Part shown: positions 1-6,930 of the stretch, in pieces
Position numbering within the stretch: position 1 is the stretch's first letter
How the letters are laid out: each line of letters opens with the position of its first letter
NCBI GenBank assembly: GCA_946886805.1
Contig: CAMPJM010000073.1
Span: 1-12,135, forward strand
Origin: an uncultured Flammeovirgaceae bacterium
GTDB lineage: Bacteria; Bacteroidota; Bacteroidia; Cytophagales; Cyclobacteriaceae
DNA length: 12,135 nt
Direction of reading: 5' to 3'
Position numbers and translations under genes: made by a program
The notes under the pieces: generated by a model
Databases searched by the model: none
What the model was told of the DNA's origin: nothing
The model's input: the letters and a program-made list of their open reading frames with translations, nothing else

Positions 1-124
1 TTACTTGAGAAACGAATTCTATAATAAGAGATTTTAAAATCTGTAAATCAATTCTTGATTTTTTTATTTAAGTTTAAGCTCAAACTTTTCCTTAGGTGGA
101 AATGAAAATTTAATACCATTGACT
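1..124. other. Upstream region of the stress-protein operon, with short palindromes
   Basis: No gene is seen here. There is a perfect 14-bp palindrome at 29-42 (AGATTTTAAAATCT) and a second small inverted repeat, AAGTTT/AAACTT, at about 70-87. The stretch at 3-17 (ACTTGAGAAACGAAT) recurs with one change at 5239-5253, so the left edge may be the end of a dispersed repeat. An AGGTGG at 94-99 sits before a three-codon frame (ATG AAA ATT TAA, 102-113) and is too far from the gene start to act as a normal ribosome binding site for it. I could not assign a promoter. Confidence 0.4.
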
Positions 125-1003
125 ATGACACCGAACAAAAAAATTTTAGCGGGCATTAATCTGTCGCATCTGGATGAGCAGGTGATTTCTTTTACCTCAC
201 TTTTAAGCACAATTATTCAACCCGCCACATTGATTTTCTACCATGTGTTAAAAAAAGGTTCGGACGAAACTGATACCATTGAAGTTAGGAAAACTGAAGT
301 TAAGCACAAAGTTGTCGAGTCTTTCGGTGAAACCATACCTGATAGTGCTGTCTTTCTTGTTGAATCTGGCAGTCCGGGAGATCTACTCATAAAACAATCA
401 AAAGAAAAAAATATCGATTTGATGGTAATGGGCCGTCAAGCTAGTGAAAGCAACCAAAATTTTATTGAAAGCTTGATAAATGCCTCTGAAAGCTCACTTT
501 TTCTTGTTCCCGAGAATTCTACACCAAAAATCACCAACATTGTAGTAGGGATCGACTTTTCTGAGGAGTCACACCTTTGTTTGGATACAGCGGTAATTAT
601 TGCGAATAAAACCGGTGCTGATATCCACTGTTTAAATATTTATCATGTCCCCTCAGGTTACCACACATCAGGAAAGAGTTATGAGGAGTATTCGGAAATC
701 ATGAAGAATAATGCCAGAAAAGAAGCTGATAAATTCGAAAAGAAGTACAAATACGACATTCCTTTAAATTTTGATTTTAGGTTGGATGATGACAATGATC
801 CCGCAGATAAATTATATGAATATGCTCAAAAGACCAATGCCGATCTAATTTGCGTGGGCTCAAGAGGGCTTGCCACTATTGCTGCTTTGTTTTTTGACAC
901 CACTGCGGAAAAAATTGTCGAAATTTCTAATAACGTCCCCATGTTGGTGGTGAAAGCCAAGAATAAACACAGGAGCTTTTTCGACGCAATAAGGGAGTTG
1001 TAG
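125..1003 (+). CDS. Universal stress protein, tandem UspA domains
   Basis: This is a cytoplasmic stress protein of about 292 residues with two UspA domains, roughly residues 5-130 and 136-283. Each domain begins with the usual beta strand (ILAGINLS; NIVVGIDFSEES) and ends with a strand of the LFLVPE or MLVVKA type. The second domain keeps GSRG at about residues 245-248, but the glycine that normally follows nine residues later is Asp. The first domain lacks the glycine motif altogether (MGRQAS). Nucleotide binding is therefore doubtful in the first half and uncertain in the second. The ATG at 125 is chosen; an in-frame TTG at 119 would add two residues. The next gene starts 22 bp downstream on the same strand, which suggests one transcript. 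The family is linked to stress and energy limitation; a specific role here is unknown. Confidence 0.9.
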   Translation: MTPNKKILAGINLSHLDEQVISFTSLLSTIIQPATLIFYHVLKKGSDETDTIEVRKTEVKHKVVESFGETIPDSAVFLVESGSPGDLLIKQSKEKNIDLMVMGRQASESNQNFIESLINASESSLFLVPENSTPKITNIVVGIDFSEESHLCLDTAVIIANKTGADIHCLNIYHVPSGYHTSGKSYEEYSEIMKNNARKEADKFEKKYKYDIPLNFDFRLDDDNDPADKLYEYAQKTNADLICVGSRGLATIAALFFDTTAEKIVEISNNVPMLVVKAKNKHRSFFDAIREL

Positions 1004-1025
1004 TTAAGGGCGAAATCGAAAAAAT

Positions 1026-1598
1026 ATGAAAAATAAAAAGGCGCTTCTAATAATAGACATGCAAAATGGTTCTTTTACATCAGAAACCCCACGGTTCGAT
1101 ACCGATGGTGTTGTGAAGAGAATTAATACCTTGGCCAACATTTGTAGGGAGAATAATCTTCCGGTGATTTTTATTCAACATGATGGCTCTAAATGGAATG
1201 AGTATATTCCAAATACGTCTGATTGGGAGTTGCTTCCTGATTTAGTTGTGAACGATTCGGACATATTTATATCCAAAAGCGCGAACGATTCTTTTTATGA
1301 AACGGATCTTTATCCAAAGCTTAAAGAATTAAAGGTGAATGAGCTAATAATTACTGGTTGTGCAACCGACTTTTGTGTTGAATCTACTATACAATCTGCT
1401 TTGGTAAAAGATTTTAATGTTACCGTTGTAAAAGATGGTCATACCACGGGCGCCAGGCCACACTTAAAAGCTGAACAGGTTGTTGAGCATTATAATTGGG
1501 TTTGGCAAAACATGATCCCAACAAGAGGATCAATAAAAGTTACGAATCTGGAGAATGTTTTAATAAGTCCGGAATCTGAAGTGGACAACCGTAGCTGA
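1026..1598 (+). CDS. Cysteine hydrolase, isochorismatase family
   Basis: A 190-residue protein with the alpha/beta fold of isochorismatase-like amidohydrolases. The catalytic triad is visible: Asp11 in LLIIDMQN, Lys84 in ISKSAND, and nucleophile Cys117 in TGCATDFCVES, with the usual small-residue/Thr pair before it. The family hydrolyses C-N bonds in small amides such as nicotinamide, carbamoyl compounds and ureidoacrylate, or vinyl ethers such as isochorismate. The sequence alone does not fix the substrate. The full-length catalytic core is present and there is no isochorismatase carrier domain. The start has an A-rich leader with no clear Shine-Dalgarno. It lies 22 bp behind the stress protein, so the pair probably forms a two-gene operon. 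Confidence 0.88.
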   Translation: MKNKKALLIIDMQNGSFTSETPRFDTDGVVKRINTLANICRENNLPVIFIQHDGSKWNEYIPNTSDWELLPDLVVNDSDIFISKSANDSFYETDLYPKLKELKVNELIITGCATDFCVESTIQSALVKDFNVTVVKDGHTTGARPHLKAEQVVEHYNWVWQNMIPTRGSIKVTNLENVLISPESEVDNRS

Positions 1599-1959
1599 GG
1601 AAATCTTTTCTTGTTTAAACCAATTGCGATTTTATAAGTCTTTCAATCGCAGGTCTTTACCTCTTGTTTCATAATCTTTTTAAAGCTACTTCACAGTCTC
1701 AGCAGATAGAGCGTAATCGAGATTGATTTTTTGCTAAAATAAATTTAGCATTACTAAAATCTTATTTGTTGATTATTTGTTAATAACTCAGTAAAACTGT
1801 GGGTAAGGTGCAGGTTATTGTTAACAAGTGGCAGTATAAATTGTGGAAAAACGCTTTATAACAATTAAATCTTTTTGGGTAGGTTTGCCGATATAATAAT
1901 TCTCAGGATATAATTACCATATCATCAGGGTAGACTCTTGCCCGGAAAAAAAAGCATTT
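1599..1959. other. 361-bp spacer upstream of dnaB, no gene
   Basis: No coding frame is supported. From left to right there is a 7-bp hairpin TGCGATT/AATCGCA at 1625-1651 without a T tract (weak terminator candidate for the upstream operon), an AT-rich hairpin TGCTAAA-ATAAA-TTTAGCA at 1732-1750, a cluster of DnaA-box-like 9-mers at 1778-1850, and an AT-rich stretch up to the dnaB start. The dnaB promoter should lie here, but I see no exact match to the Bacteroidetes -7 consensus TAnnTTTG. Confidence 0.5.
1778..1850 (-). promoter_or_regulatory. Cluster of four DnaA-box-like 9-mers
   Basis: Read on the minus strand, the sites are TTATTAACA (1778-1786), TTACCCACA (1798-1806), TTGTTAACA (1819-1827) and TTTTCCACA (1842-1850). 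Against the consensus TTATNCACA, three have one mismatch and the third has two. All share one orientation and their starts are 20, 21 and 23 bp apart, about two helical turns. The third lies in the palindrome TTGTTAACAA (1818-1827). AT-rich DNA flanks the cluster. It could be a DnaA-controlled promoter for dnaB or part of a replication origin. A single TTTTCCACA at 5744-5752 shows that isolated sites occur by chance. Confidence 0.35.
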
Positions 1960-3543
1960 ATGACAGTTGATAAATCAAGCGCATTAAGATTAGGTTACAA
2001 AAGTAAGTTTAGCAAGGCGGGTGAAATGGGCACTGCTTTAGGGAAGCTTCCTCCTCAGGCCATCGATCTGGAGGAAACCGTCCTGGGTGCTTTGATGTTG
2101 GAAAAAGATGCGCTTACTACAGTTATTGATATTTTGAAGCCCGAGAGCTTTTATAAAGATGCCCATAGAGAAATATACGCTGCAATTGTTGCCCTTTTTA
2201 ATAACTCAGAACCAGTAGATCTAAGAACCGTAGCAAATCAGCTCCGCAAGGATGGAAAACTGGAATTTGTGGGAGGGGCTTATTATATAGCGGATCTTAC
2301 CACAAAAGTTAACTCGGCAGCCAATATAGAATATCATGCGAGAATTGTATCCGAACAAGCAATTAAACGGGAATTGATAAGAATATCTTCGGAAATTCAG
2401 CACGAAGCTTACGAGGATACTACAGATGTGTTTGCCCTTTTGGATCGGACAGAACAAGCTTTGTTCGAAGTTTCAGAATCCAACATAAGGAAAAATTATG
2501 CTGATATGCGCTCCATAATGAAGGAAGCCATGGACGAATTGGAAGCAAAGAAGCACCATAAAGATGGGCTTACTGGAGTTCCGACTGGATTTAGTGCTTT
2601 GGATAGAGTTACTTCGGGGTGGCAAAAATCGGATTTGGTCATTATAGCGGCAAGACCAGGTATGGGTAAAACAGCCTTTGTGGTGTCAGCAATGAGAAAC
2701 GCCGCAGTGGATTTTGGGCAAGCAGTGGCAATCTTTTCCCTGGAGATGTCATCGGTTCAGTTGGTAAACAGGTTGATTTCCGCCGAAGCCCAACTTGAAA
2801 GTGAAAAAATTAAAAAAGGTAACTTGGCAGATTACGAGTGGGAACAGCTCGTGCATAAAACAGCGAAGCTCACCGAAGCCCCCATTTTTATAGATGATAC
2901 TCCGGCCTTATCCATTCTTGAATTGCGGGCAAAATGCAGGAGATTAAAGGCACAGCACGACATTAAATTAATTATTATAGATTACCTTCAATTGATGTCT
3001 GGAGATTCTACAAAAAGTGGTGGGGGAGGAGGAAACAGAGAGCAGGAAATTGCCTCTATTTCAAGGGCACTGAAGAACATTGCCAAGGAATTGAGCGTGC
3101 CTGTGATAGCACTTTCTCAATTGAGTAGAGCCGTGGAAACAAGAGGTGGCGACAAAAGACCGCAGCTTTCGGATTTGAGGGAGTCAGGCTCTATTGAGCA
3201 AGATGCAGATATGGTAATGTTCCTGTACCGTCCGGAGTATTATGGTATTACCGAAGATGAAAGCGGGATGGCGATGCAAGGCGTAGGCGAAGTGATAATA
3301 GCTAAACACAGGAATGGATCTCTGGATACCGTTCAGCTTAAGTTTATTGGTAAATACACTAAATTTGCTGATTTGGATGGTTTTAACAATTTTGAAGGTG
3401 GTTATAACAATAGCTTCCCAGCCGCTGGTGTACCGGGAGAATTTGAGGCAAAGCCAAATACAATCACCATGGGTAGTAAACTCAATCCTTCATCTAAACC
3501 GTCTACTGATAGTTTTGATAAGGATGAGGAAGCGCCATTTTAA
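1960..3543 (+). CDS. dnaB: Replicative DNA helicase DnaB
   Basis: The 527-residue hexameric helicase that unwinds DNA at the fork and recruits primase. The N-terminal DnaB domain covers about residues 30-135 (LPPQAIDLEETVLGALM). A linker follows, then the RecA-like motor from about residue 205 (GVPTGFSALD). Walker A is ARPGMGKT with Lys237. The family motif SLEMS follows, and Walker B is LIIIDYLQLM with Asp341. Further on are LSQLSRAVE and DLRESGSIEQDAD, and the KHRNG loop is near the end of the core. A glycine run (GGGGG) after Walker B and an acidic tail ending EEAPF complete it. No intein interrupts the motor. The ATG at 1960 gives a basic N-terminal extension typical of this phylum; ATG 2026 is an alternative. 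The gene stands alone, with repeats downstream. Confidence 0.97.
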   Translation: MTVDKSSALRLGYKSKFSKAGEMGTALGKLPPQAIDLEETVLGALMLEKDALTTVIDILKPESFYKDAHREIYAAIVALFNNSEPVDLRTVANQLRKDGKLEFVGGAYYIADLTTKVNSAANIEYHARIVSEQAIKRELIRISSEIQHEAYEDTTDVFALLDRTEQALFEVSESNIRKNYADMRSIMKEAMDELEAKKHHKDGLTGVPTGFSALDRVTSGWQKSDLVIIAARPGMGKTAFVVSAMRNAAVDFGQAVAIFSLEMSSVQLVNRLISAEAQLESEKIKKGNLADYEWEQLVHKTAKLTEAPIFIDDTPALSILELRAKCRRLKAQHDIKLIIIDYLQLMSGDSTKSGGGGGNREQEIASISRALKNIAKELSVPVIALSQLSRAVETRGGDKRPQLSDLRESGSIEQDADMVMFLYRPEYYGITEDESGMAMQGVGEVIIAKHRNGSLDTVQLKFIGKYTKFADLDGFNNFEGGYNNSFPAAGVPGEFEAKPNTITMGSKLNPSSKPSTDSFDKDEEAPF

Positions 3544-3932
3544 GGTAGGTGTTGGGTGTTAGGGATTGGATGTTAGATATTAGACTGTAGACATTAGACA
3601 GTTCTTCGACGGCGGAAATTAGACTTTGGATGAAGAGGATTTGAACCTTGGAAGGGTGATATTATTGTAGTTAATTTGCAGTAGAGGCAATAACCCTCCG
3701 AACTGGATTCGGAGGGTGACACAAGATCGAAATCCTTAAAGAGATATTGGAAAAGACAAGGTTAAAGGCTTTGTTTGGCGTAGATAGAATGAAATGAGGA
3801 ATATTCTGCTTTGTCGTAAATATCAGCGTTGAGAATGACTTTGTTCCCCAACTTTTCCGCTTGATCCGAAACAATCCGATCTGTTCCAAATTATTTAAGG
3901 ATGGTCTTTTTAATTCCCTAAACATAAAAATT
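3544..3932. repeat. Repeat-bearing spacer between dnaB and the oxidoreductase
   Basis: No gene is supported. The first part is a degenerate run of short units of the type GTTAGA/ATTAGAC (about 3556-3623). A perfect 10-bp inverted repeat follows at 3693-3717 (ACCCTCCGAA, loop CTGGA, TTCGGAGGGT). It has no T tract after it, so it reads as a repeat palindrome rather than a terminator. At 3842-3869 is one copy of a dispersed motif with the core AACTTTTCCGCTTGATCCGA, which also occurs near 5304 and 9034. The minus-strand open frame across 3671-3961 lies over these repeats and is considered spurious. Confidence 0.5.
3693..3717. repeat. Perfect 10-bp stem palindrome
   Basis: The two arms are exactly complementary around a 5-base loop. 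The CCGAA/TTCGG core is shared with palindromes near 10605-10619 and 10884-10899, so this looks like a member of a short intergenic palindrome family. Confidence 0.6.
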
Positions 3933-4925
3933 TTGAAAGCATTAGTATTATCTGCTCCCAATAAAATTGAAATTATAGAAAAGGAAAAACCAAATATTGG
4001 TCCCGGTGAGGCACTTGTAAGGATTAAGGCTGCTTCACTAAACCATAGGGATCAATGGTGCAGAGAAGATAAATATCCAAATATACAATATGGAACCACG
4101 CTCGGCTCTGATGGCGCGGGAATAGTAGAACAGGTTGGTGATAAATCAGATAATCATTGGCTGCAAAAGGAAGTCGTAATTAATCCGAATATTTTCTGGG
4201 GAGCTAATCCCGCTGTTCAATCTTCAGAGTACACCATTTTAGGGATGCCCAATAATGGAACCTTTGCTGAATATATAGTGGTACCTGCTGACCGGCTTCA
4301 TCTCAAACCTTCTTATTTAAATTTTATTACAGCCTCTGCTTTTCCGCTCGGCGGCTTAACTGCCTATAGGGCAATTTTTACCCATGGAAAAGTAAAGTCC
4401 GCTGATAACGTTTTGATTTCTGGCGTGGGTGGTGGAGTTGCTCAGTTTGCCTTTCTTTTTGCCAAAACAGCGGGTGCAAATGTTTTTGTCACTTCAAGCA
4501 AACCTGAAAATATTGAACAAGTTAAGGAGATGGGGGCTAAGGGAGGATTTAATTATAAGGAAGATGATTGGACTAAAACAGCAAAAAAACAGACCGGGGG
4601 TTTTGATGTAATCATTGATAGTGCTGGTGGAGATCAGCTTAATGACTTGATTAAGCTGGCAAAGCCAGGAGGTAAAATTATTTTCTACGGAGCTACTACT
4701 GGTTTGCCCAAAGATCTGAATCTTCGTCCAATCTTCTGGAACCAATTAACCTTACAAGGTTCCACCATGGGAAATGACGAAGAATTTGCTGCGATGTTAA
4801 ATTTTGTTGCAGAAAATAAAATAGAACCAATCATTTATTCAATTCGCCCTTTTGACCACATTATAAGTGCTTTTGATGATATGAAGGCAGGCAAACAGTC
4901 TGGCAAATTGGTAGTGGAGTTTTAA
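3933..4925 (+). CDS. Zinc-independent MDR oxidoreductase (quinone reductase-like)
   Basis: A medium-chain dehydrogenase/reductase of 330 residues, presumably a cytoplasmic NAD(P)H-dependent reductase or dehydrogenase. The N-terminal GroES-like domain has SLNHRD (residues 36-40) and GSDGAG (58-63). The Rossmann domain has GVGGGVA at 164-170 and ends with the C-terminal strand GKLVVEF. The GHE zinc signature is replaced by GSDGAG and the structural-zinc cysteine cluster is missing, so it belongs with quinone- or enoyl-reductase-like members although databases may name it a zinc-binding dehydrogenase. The start is taken as TTG 3933 (then KALVLSAPNK), because the family begins this way; the open frame extends to TTG 3861 but that codon lies inside a dispersed repeat. 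Substrate unknown. It stands alone between two repeat-rich spacers. Confidence 0.85.
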   Translation: MKALVLSAPNKIEIIEKEKPNIGPGEALVRIKAASLNHRDQWCREDKYPNIQYGTTLGSDGAGIVEQVGDKSDNHWLQKEVVINPNIFWGANPAVQSSEYTILGMPNNGTFAEYIVVPADRLHLKPSYLNFITASAFPLGGLTAYRAIFTHGKVKSADNVLISGVGGGVAQFAFLFAKTAGANVFVTSSKPENIEQVKEMGAKGGFNYKEDDWTKTAKKQTGGFDVIIDSAGGDQLNDLIKLAKPGGKIIFYGATTGLPKDLNLRPIFWNQLTLQGSTMGNDEEFAAMLNFVAENKIEPIIYSIRPFDHIISAFDDMKAGKQSGKLVVEF

Positions 4926-5332
4926 TTCCATTATCTTGGGGTGATTACTTCCTTAGCCAAAGTTTAATTACCTCGCGACCATTGCGCAACAAGTTCCCTA
5001 CTGGATGACACTGTTCTTATTGTTATTCAGGTGGAAACCTGTTGTAGCCTAGCAGTACTGTTAGAGTTGAGGGACGTCGTTCACATTTACCTCACTGCCA
5101 TTATGTAACAAGTTCCCCCACTGGATGATAGCACGCTGGTCGTGGCGTCTCGCTACGTCCATTTCCCTTAGAGTGTCTCGCTCATCTACGAAACTATTGA
5201 CATTCAGAAACCTGTCGAAGATTAGCAGTTTTTGCTATACTTGAGAAACAAATCTAAAAATGGCCTGCTAACAGCATAGGAAGATTTAACCCTAAAATGA
5301 CGCTCTCAAACTTTTTCGCTTGATCTCATTTT

Positions 5333-5370
5333 CTTTGCGGCCTTAGCGAGTAACCTTTGCGATCTTTGCG
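5333..5370. repeat. Four degenerate CTTTGCG heptamers
   Basis: CTTTGCG at 5333-5339, CTTAGCG at 5342-5348, CTTTGCG at 5355-5361 and CTTTGCG at 5364-5370, with short spacers. Arrays of this heptamer are, as I recall, common in Bacteroidetes intergenic DNA; the function is unknown. Confidence 0.55.
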
Positions 5371-5383
5371 TGAAAATTTCTTT

Positions 5384-5403
5384 AAGCATGAAATGCTTTT
5401 TTT
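5384..5403 (+). terminator. Small hairpin with T run between convergent genes
   Basis: AAGCAT, loop GAA, ATGCTT followed by five further T residues. The 6-bp stem is AT-rich and weak, but its place just before the 3' end of the minus-strand TPR gene, facing the oxidoreductase transcript, fits a terminator for plus-strand transcription. Confidence 0.4.
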
Positions 5404-5407
5404 GAAT

Positions 5408-5731
5408 TCACTCCTCCTCAAATAGAAATTCATTATACGCATTTTGCAACTCTTTAAAAGCGTGGTGCTCCCCTTGTTCCTTGCAAATTTTCAAACCTTT
5501 TAAAAATATCTTTTCTGCTTCCTCTTTTTTATCTAAAAAGCTATAAAGTTTGGCTGCATGATAATAAGTGCCGGTATAATTCGGGTGATTTTTCAATAAT
5601 CCCTCAAAGTATTCCATAGCTTTTGCTGGATATTCAGTCTGATATTCCAGAGCGATGGCGTACAAAGTAAAGGGGTCGTTTTTGTCCTCTTCTAAAAATT
5701 TAAAAAGTTGAGCTAATCTTTGTTCATTCAT
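5408..5731 (-). CDS. Small tetratricopeptide-repeat protein
   Basis: A 107-residue, probably soluble protein built from TPR helix pairs. The first repeat covers about residues 20-51 (YAIALEY, then AMEYFEGLL and HPN). The second covers about 53-87 (YYHAAKLY, then EEAEKIFLKGL). A last capping helix (FKELQNAYNEF) runs into an acidic end, FEEE. TPR units are protein-binding scaffolds; no catalytic residues or signal peptide are present and no partner can be named. It is the only minus-strand gene in the window. It is convergent with the oxidoreductase and divergent from etfB, with a 232-bp gap that should hold both promoters. The start ATG has an A/T-rich leader. Confidence 0.8.
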   Translation of the reverse strand: MNEQRLAQLFKFLEEDKNDPFTLYAIALEYQTEYPAKAMEYFEGLLKNHPNYTGTYYHAAKLYSFLDKKEEAEKIFLKGLKICKEQGEHHAFKELQNAYNEFLFEEE

Positions 5732-5919
5732 ATAACTAAAATTTGTGGAAAAATTTTGATTTTAATGTTAAAACTCGGTATTTATCAATCGAAATCCATT
5801 TTTTAATTTATTTTAATATTCTGTAACTTCACACGAAATTTAAAGTTAATAAACTGATCAGGTAAAAATGATATCCGCTATACCGGATTAGTCATAATAA
5901 TTTTTTAACCAAAGGAACG

Positions 5920-5967
5920 ATGAAAAACAGCGGAATCCATCGACCTTATAAATCATTTTTAGAATGA
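5920..5967 (+). CDS. Possible 15-codon leader frame coupled to etfB
   Basis: An ATG at 5920 opens a 15-codon frame encoding MKNSGIHRPYKSFLE. It is preceded by AAAGGA (5911-5916), one of the better Shine-Dalgarno-like sequences in the window, though the spacing is short. Its TGA (5965-5967) overlaps the etfB ATG (5964-5966) as ATGA, the classic arrangement for translational coupling. etfB itself has no Shine-Dalgarno other than sequence inside this frame. The peptide has no run of repeated amino acids, so amino-acid attenuation is not suggested. It may be chance; no homolog can be checked here. Confidence 0.35.
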   Translation: MKNSGIHRPYKSFLE

Positions 5968-6701
5968 ATATTTTAGTCTGCATTACTCATGTGCCAGATA
6001 CTACATCAAAAATTACTTTTACTGAAAACGATACAAAATTAAATACTGCAGGGGTACAATTTATTATTGGTCCTTACGACGATTACGCATTGGCGCGCGC
6101 TATAGAATTAAAAGAAGCGAACAATGGAAAAGTCACAGTTTTAAATGTCGGAGAAGCTGAAACAGAACCTACTATTAGAAAGGCGCTTGCCATAGGTGCT
6201 GATGAAGCAATCCGGATCAACGCTTTTCCTTCTGATGCTTATTTTGTTGCGGAAGAAATTGCGAAGGTAGCAAAAGAAGGAAATTACGATTTGATTTTAA
6301 TGGGTCGGGAGTCAATTGATTTTAATGGTGGACAGGTTCATGGAATGGTTGGTGAATTGTTGGGGATTCCATCGATTTCTCCTGTGATGAAACTGGATAT
6401 TGAAGGAGGAAAAGCCAAAATGGCCCGTGAAATAGAAGGCGGTAAGGAGTATTTAGAAGTTAGCTTGCCTTTTGTTGCCGGTTGCCAGGAACCAATTGCA
6501 GAGTGGAAGATACCCAATATGCGGGGAATCATGTCGGCCAGAACAAAGCCACTGAAAGTAGTGGAGCCTTCAACATCGGCTAATTTAACTCAGGTACTGA
6601 AATATGAGCTTCCTCCAGCAAAAGGAAACGTAAAAATGATTGATGCTGGCAACGTGGAAGAGCTGGTTAGATTGCTCAAAGATGAGGCGAAAATCTTATA
6701 G
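5964..6701 (+). CDS. etfB: Electron transfer flavoprotein subunit beta
   Basis: A 245-residue beta subunit (FixA type) of the heterodimeric ETF, which takes electrons from acyl-CoA and other dehydrogenases and passes them to the quinone pool through an ETF oxidoreductase. This subunit normally holds AMP structurally. The N-terminus ILVCITHVPDT, the block GPYDDYALARAIELKE, the nucleotide-site region LMGRESIDFNGGQVHG and the C-terminal stretch starting MSARTKPLKVV are all present. Its length is close to that usual for the family. The ATG at 5964 overlaps the stop of a short upstream frame as ATGA. The alpha subunit follows on the same strand after an unusually long 229-bp spacer full of repeats. 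Confidence 0.95.
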   Translation: MNILVCITHVPDTTSKITFTENDTKLNTAGVQFIIGPYDDYALARAIELKEANNGKVTVLNVGEAETEPTIRKALAIGADEAIRINAFPSDAYFVAEEIAKVAKEGNYDLILMGRESIDFNGGQVHGMVGELLGIPSISPVMKLDIEGGKAKMAREIEGGKEYLEVSLPFVAGCQEPIAEWKIPNMRGIMSARTKPLKVVEPSTSANLTQVLKYELPPAKGNVKMIDAGNVEELVRLLKDEAKIL

Positions 6702-6930
6702 GAATGTTGAACTATGAATGTTGAATTTTAAATGAATTTATTAGATTCGTAATTCATAATTTAAATAGATAAGTTTAAATTTTAAGGGTGGAATGGGAGA
6801 ATAATAGTGGATCTTAGCACTTTTTATTTTCATTCATTTATAATCCATAATTTAAAATTCAACATTCATTTCAGTCATTCACACTTCAGTCATTTATAAT
6901 TCATAATTTAAAAATTTAAAATTTCTTAAG
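6702..6930. repeat. Repeat-built spacer between etfB and etfA
   Basis: The spacer holds a perfect 20-bp inverted repeat with arms at 6714-6733 and 6850-6869. It also holds three copies of a unit of the form TAATYCATAATTTAAA (about 6750-6765, 6841-6856, 6897-6912). The last two lie in a 24-bp near-identical direct repeat 56 bp apart. Another copy sits just before nupC (9148-9165). Nothing is coding. The etfA start follows the last copy by about 18 bp. Confidence 0.65.

Larger units (their letters stand above)
4926..5407. repeat. Repeat-rich spacer with two duplicated units
   Basis: No gene is supported. Unit A occurs at about 4968-5010 and 5087-5130 (shared core AACAAGTTCCC, then ACTGGATGA). 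Unit B occurs at about 5025-5057 and 5202-5229 (ATTCAG, AAACCTGT, TAGCAGT). The order is A-B-A-B, so the region looks like an old, diverged duplication. A related B unit lies at 8968-8991. A copy of the dispersed CGCTTGATC motif follows at 5304-5332, then four CTTWGCG heptamers (5333-5370), then a small hairpin with a T run. Confidence 0.55.

Noticed and set aside
102..113. Three-codon frame with AGGTGG before the stress protein
   Set aside because: It is too short to interpret and does not overlap the gene start; the AGGTGG spacing to that ATG is also poor.
1960..3543. Intein in dnaB
   Set aside because: Walker A, Walker B and the later helicase motifs are continuous at normal spacing, so no intein is present.
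3693..3717. Hairpin as a rho-independent terminator for dnaB
   Set aside because: The stem is strong but there is no T run on either side.
3861..3932. 24-residue N-terminal extension of the oxidoreductase from TTG 3861
   Set aside because: The TTG is part of a dispersed repeat and the extension does not resemble the family, which starts at the KALVLSAP strand.
3671..3961. 96-codon minus-strand frame
   Set aside because: It covers the palindrome, a dispersed repeat and the 5' end of the oxidoreductase gene.
5744..5752. Single TTTTCCACA DnaA-like site upstream of the TPR gene
   Set aside because: One isolated site in AT-rich DNA is expected by chance.
6338..6532. Minus-strand frame inside etfB
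   Set aside because: It is a shadow of the conserved etfB coding sequence with no support of its own.
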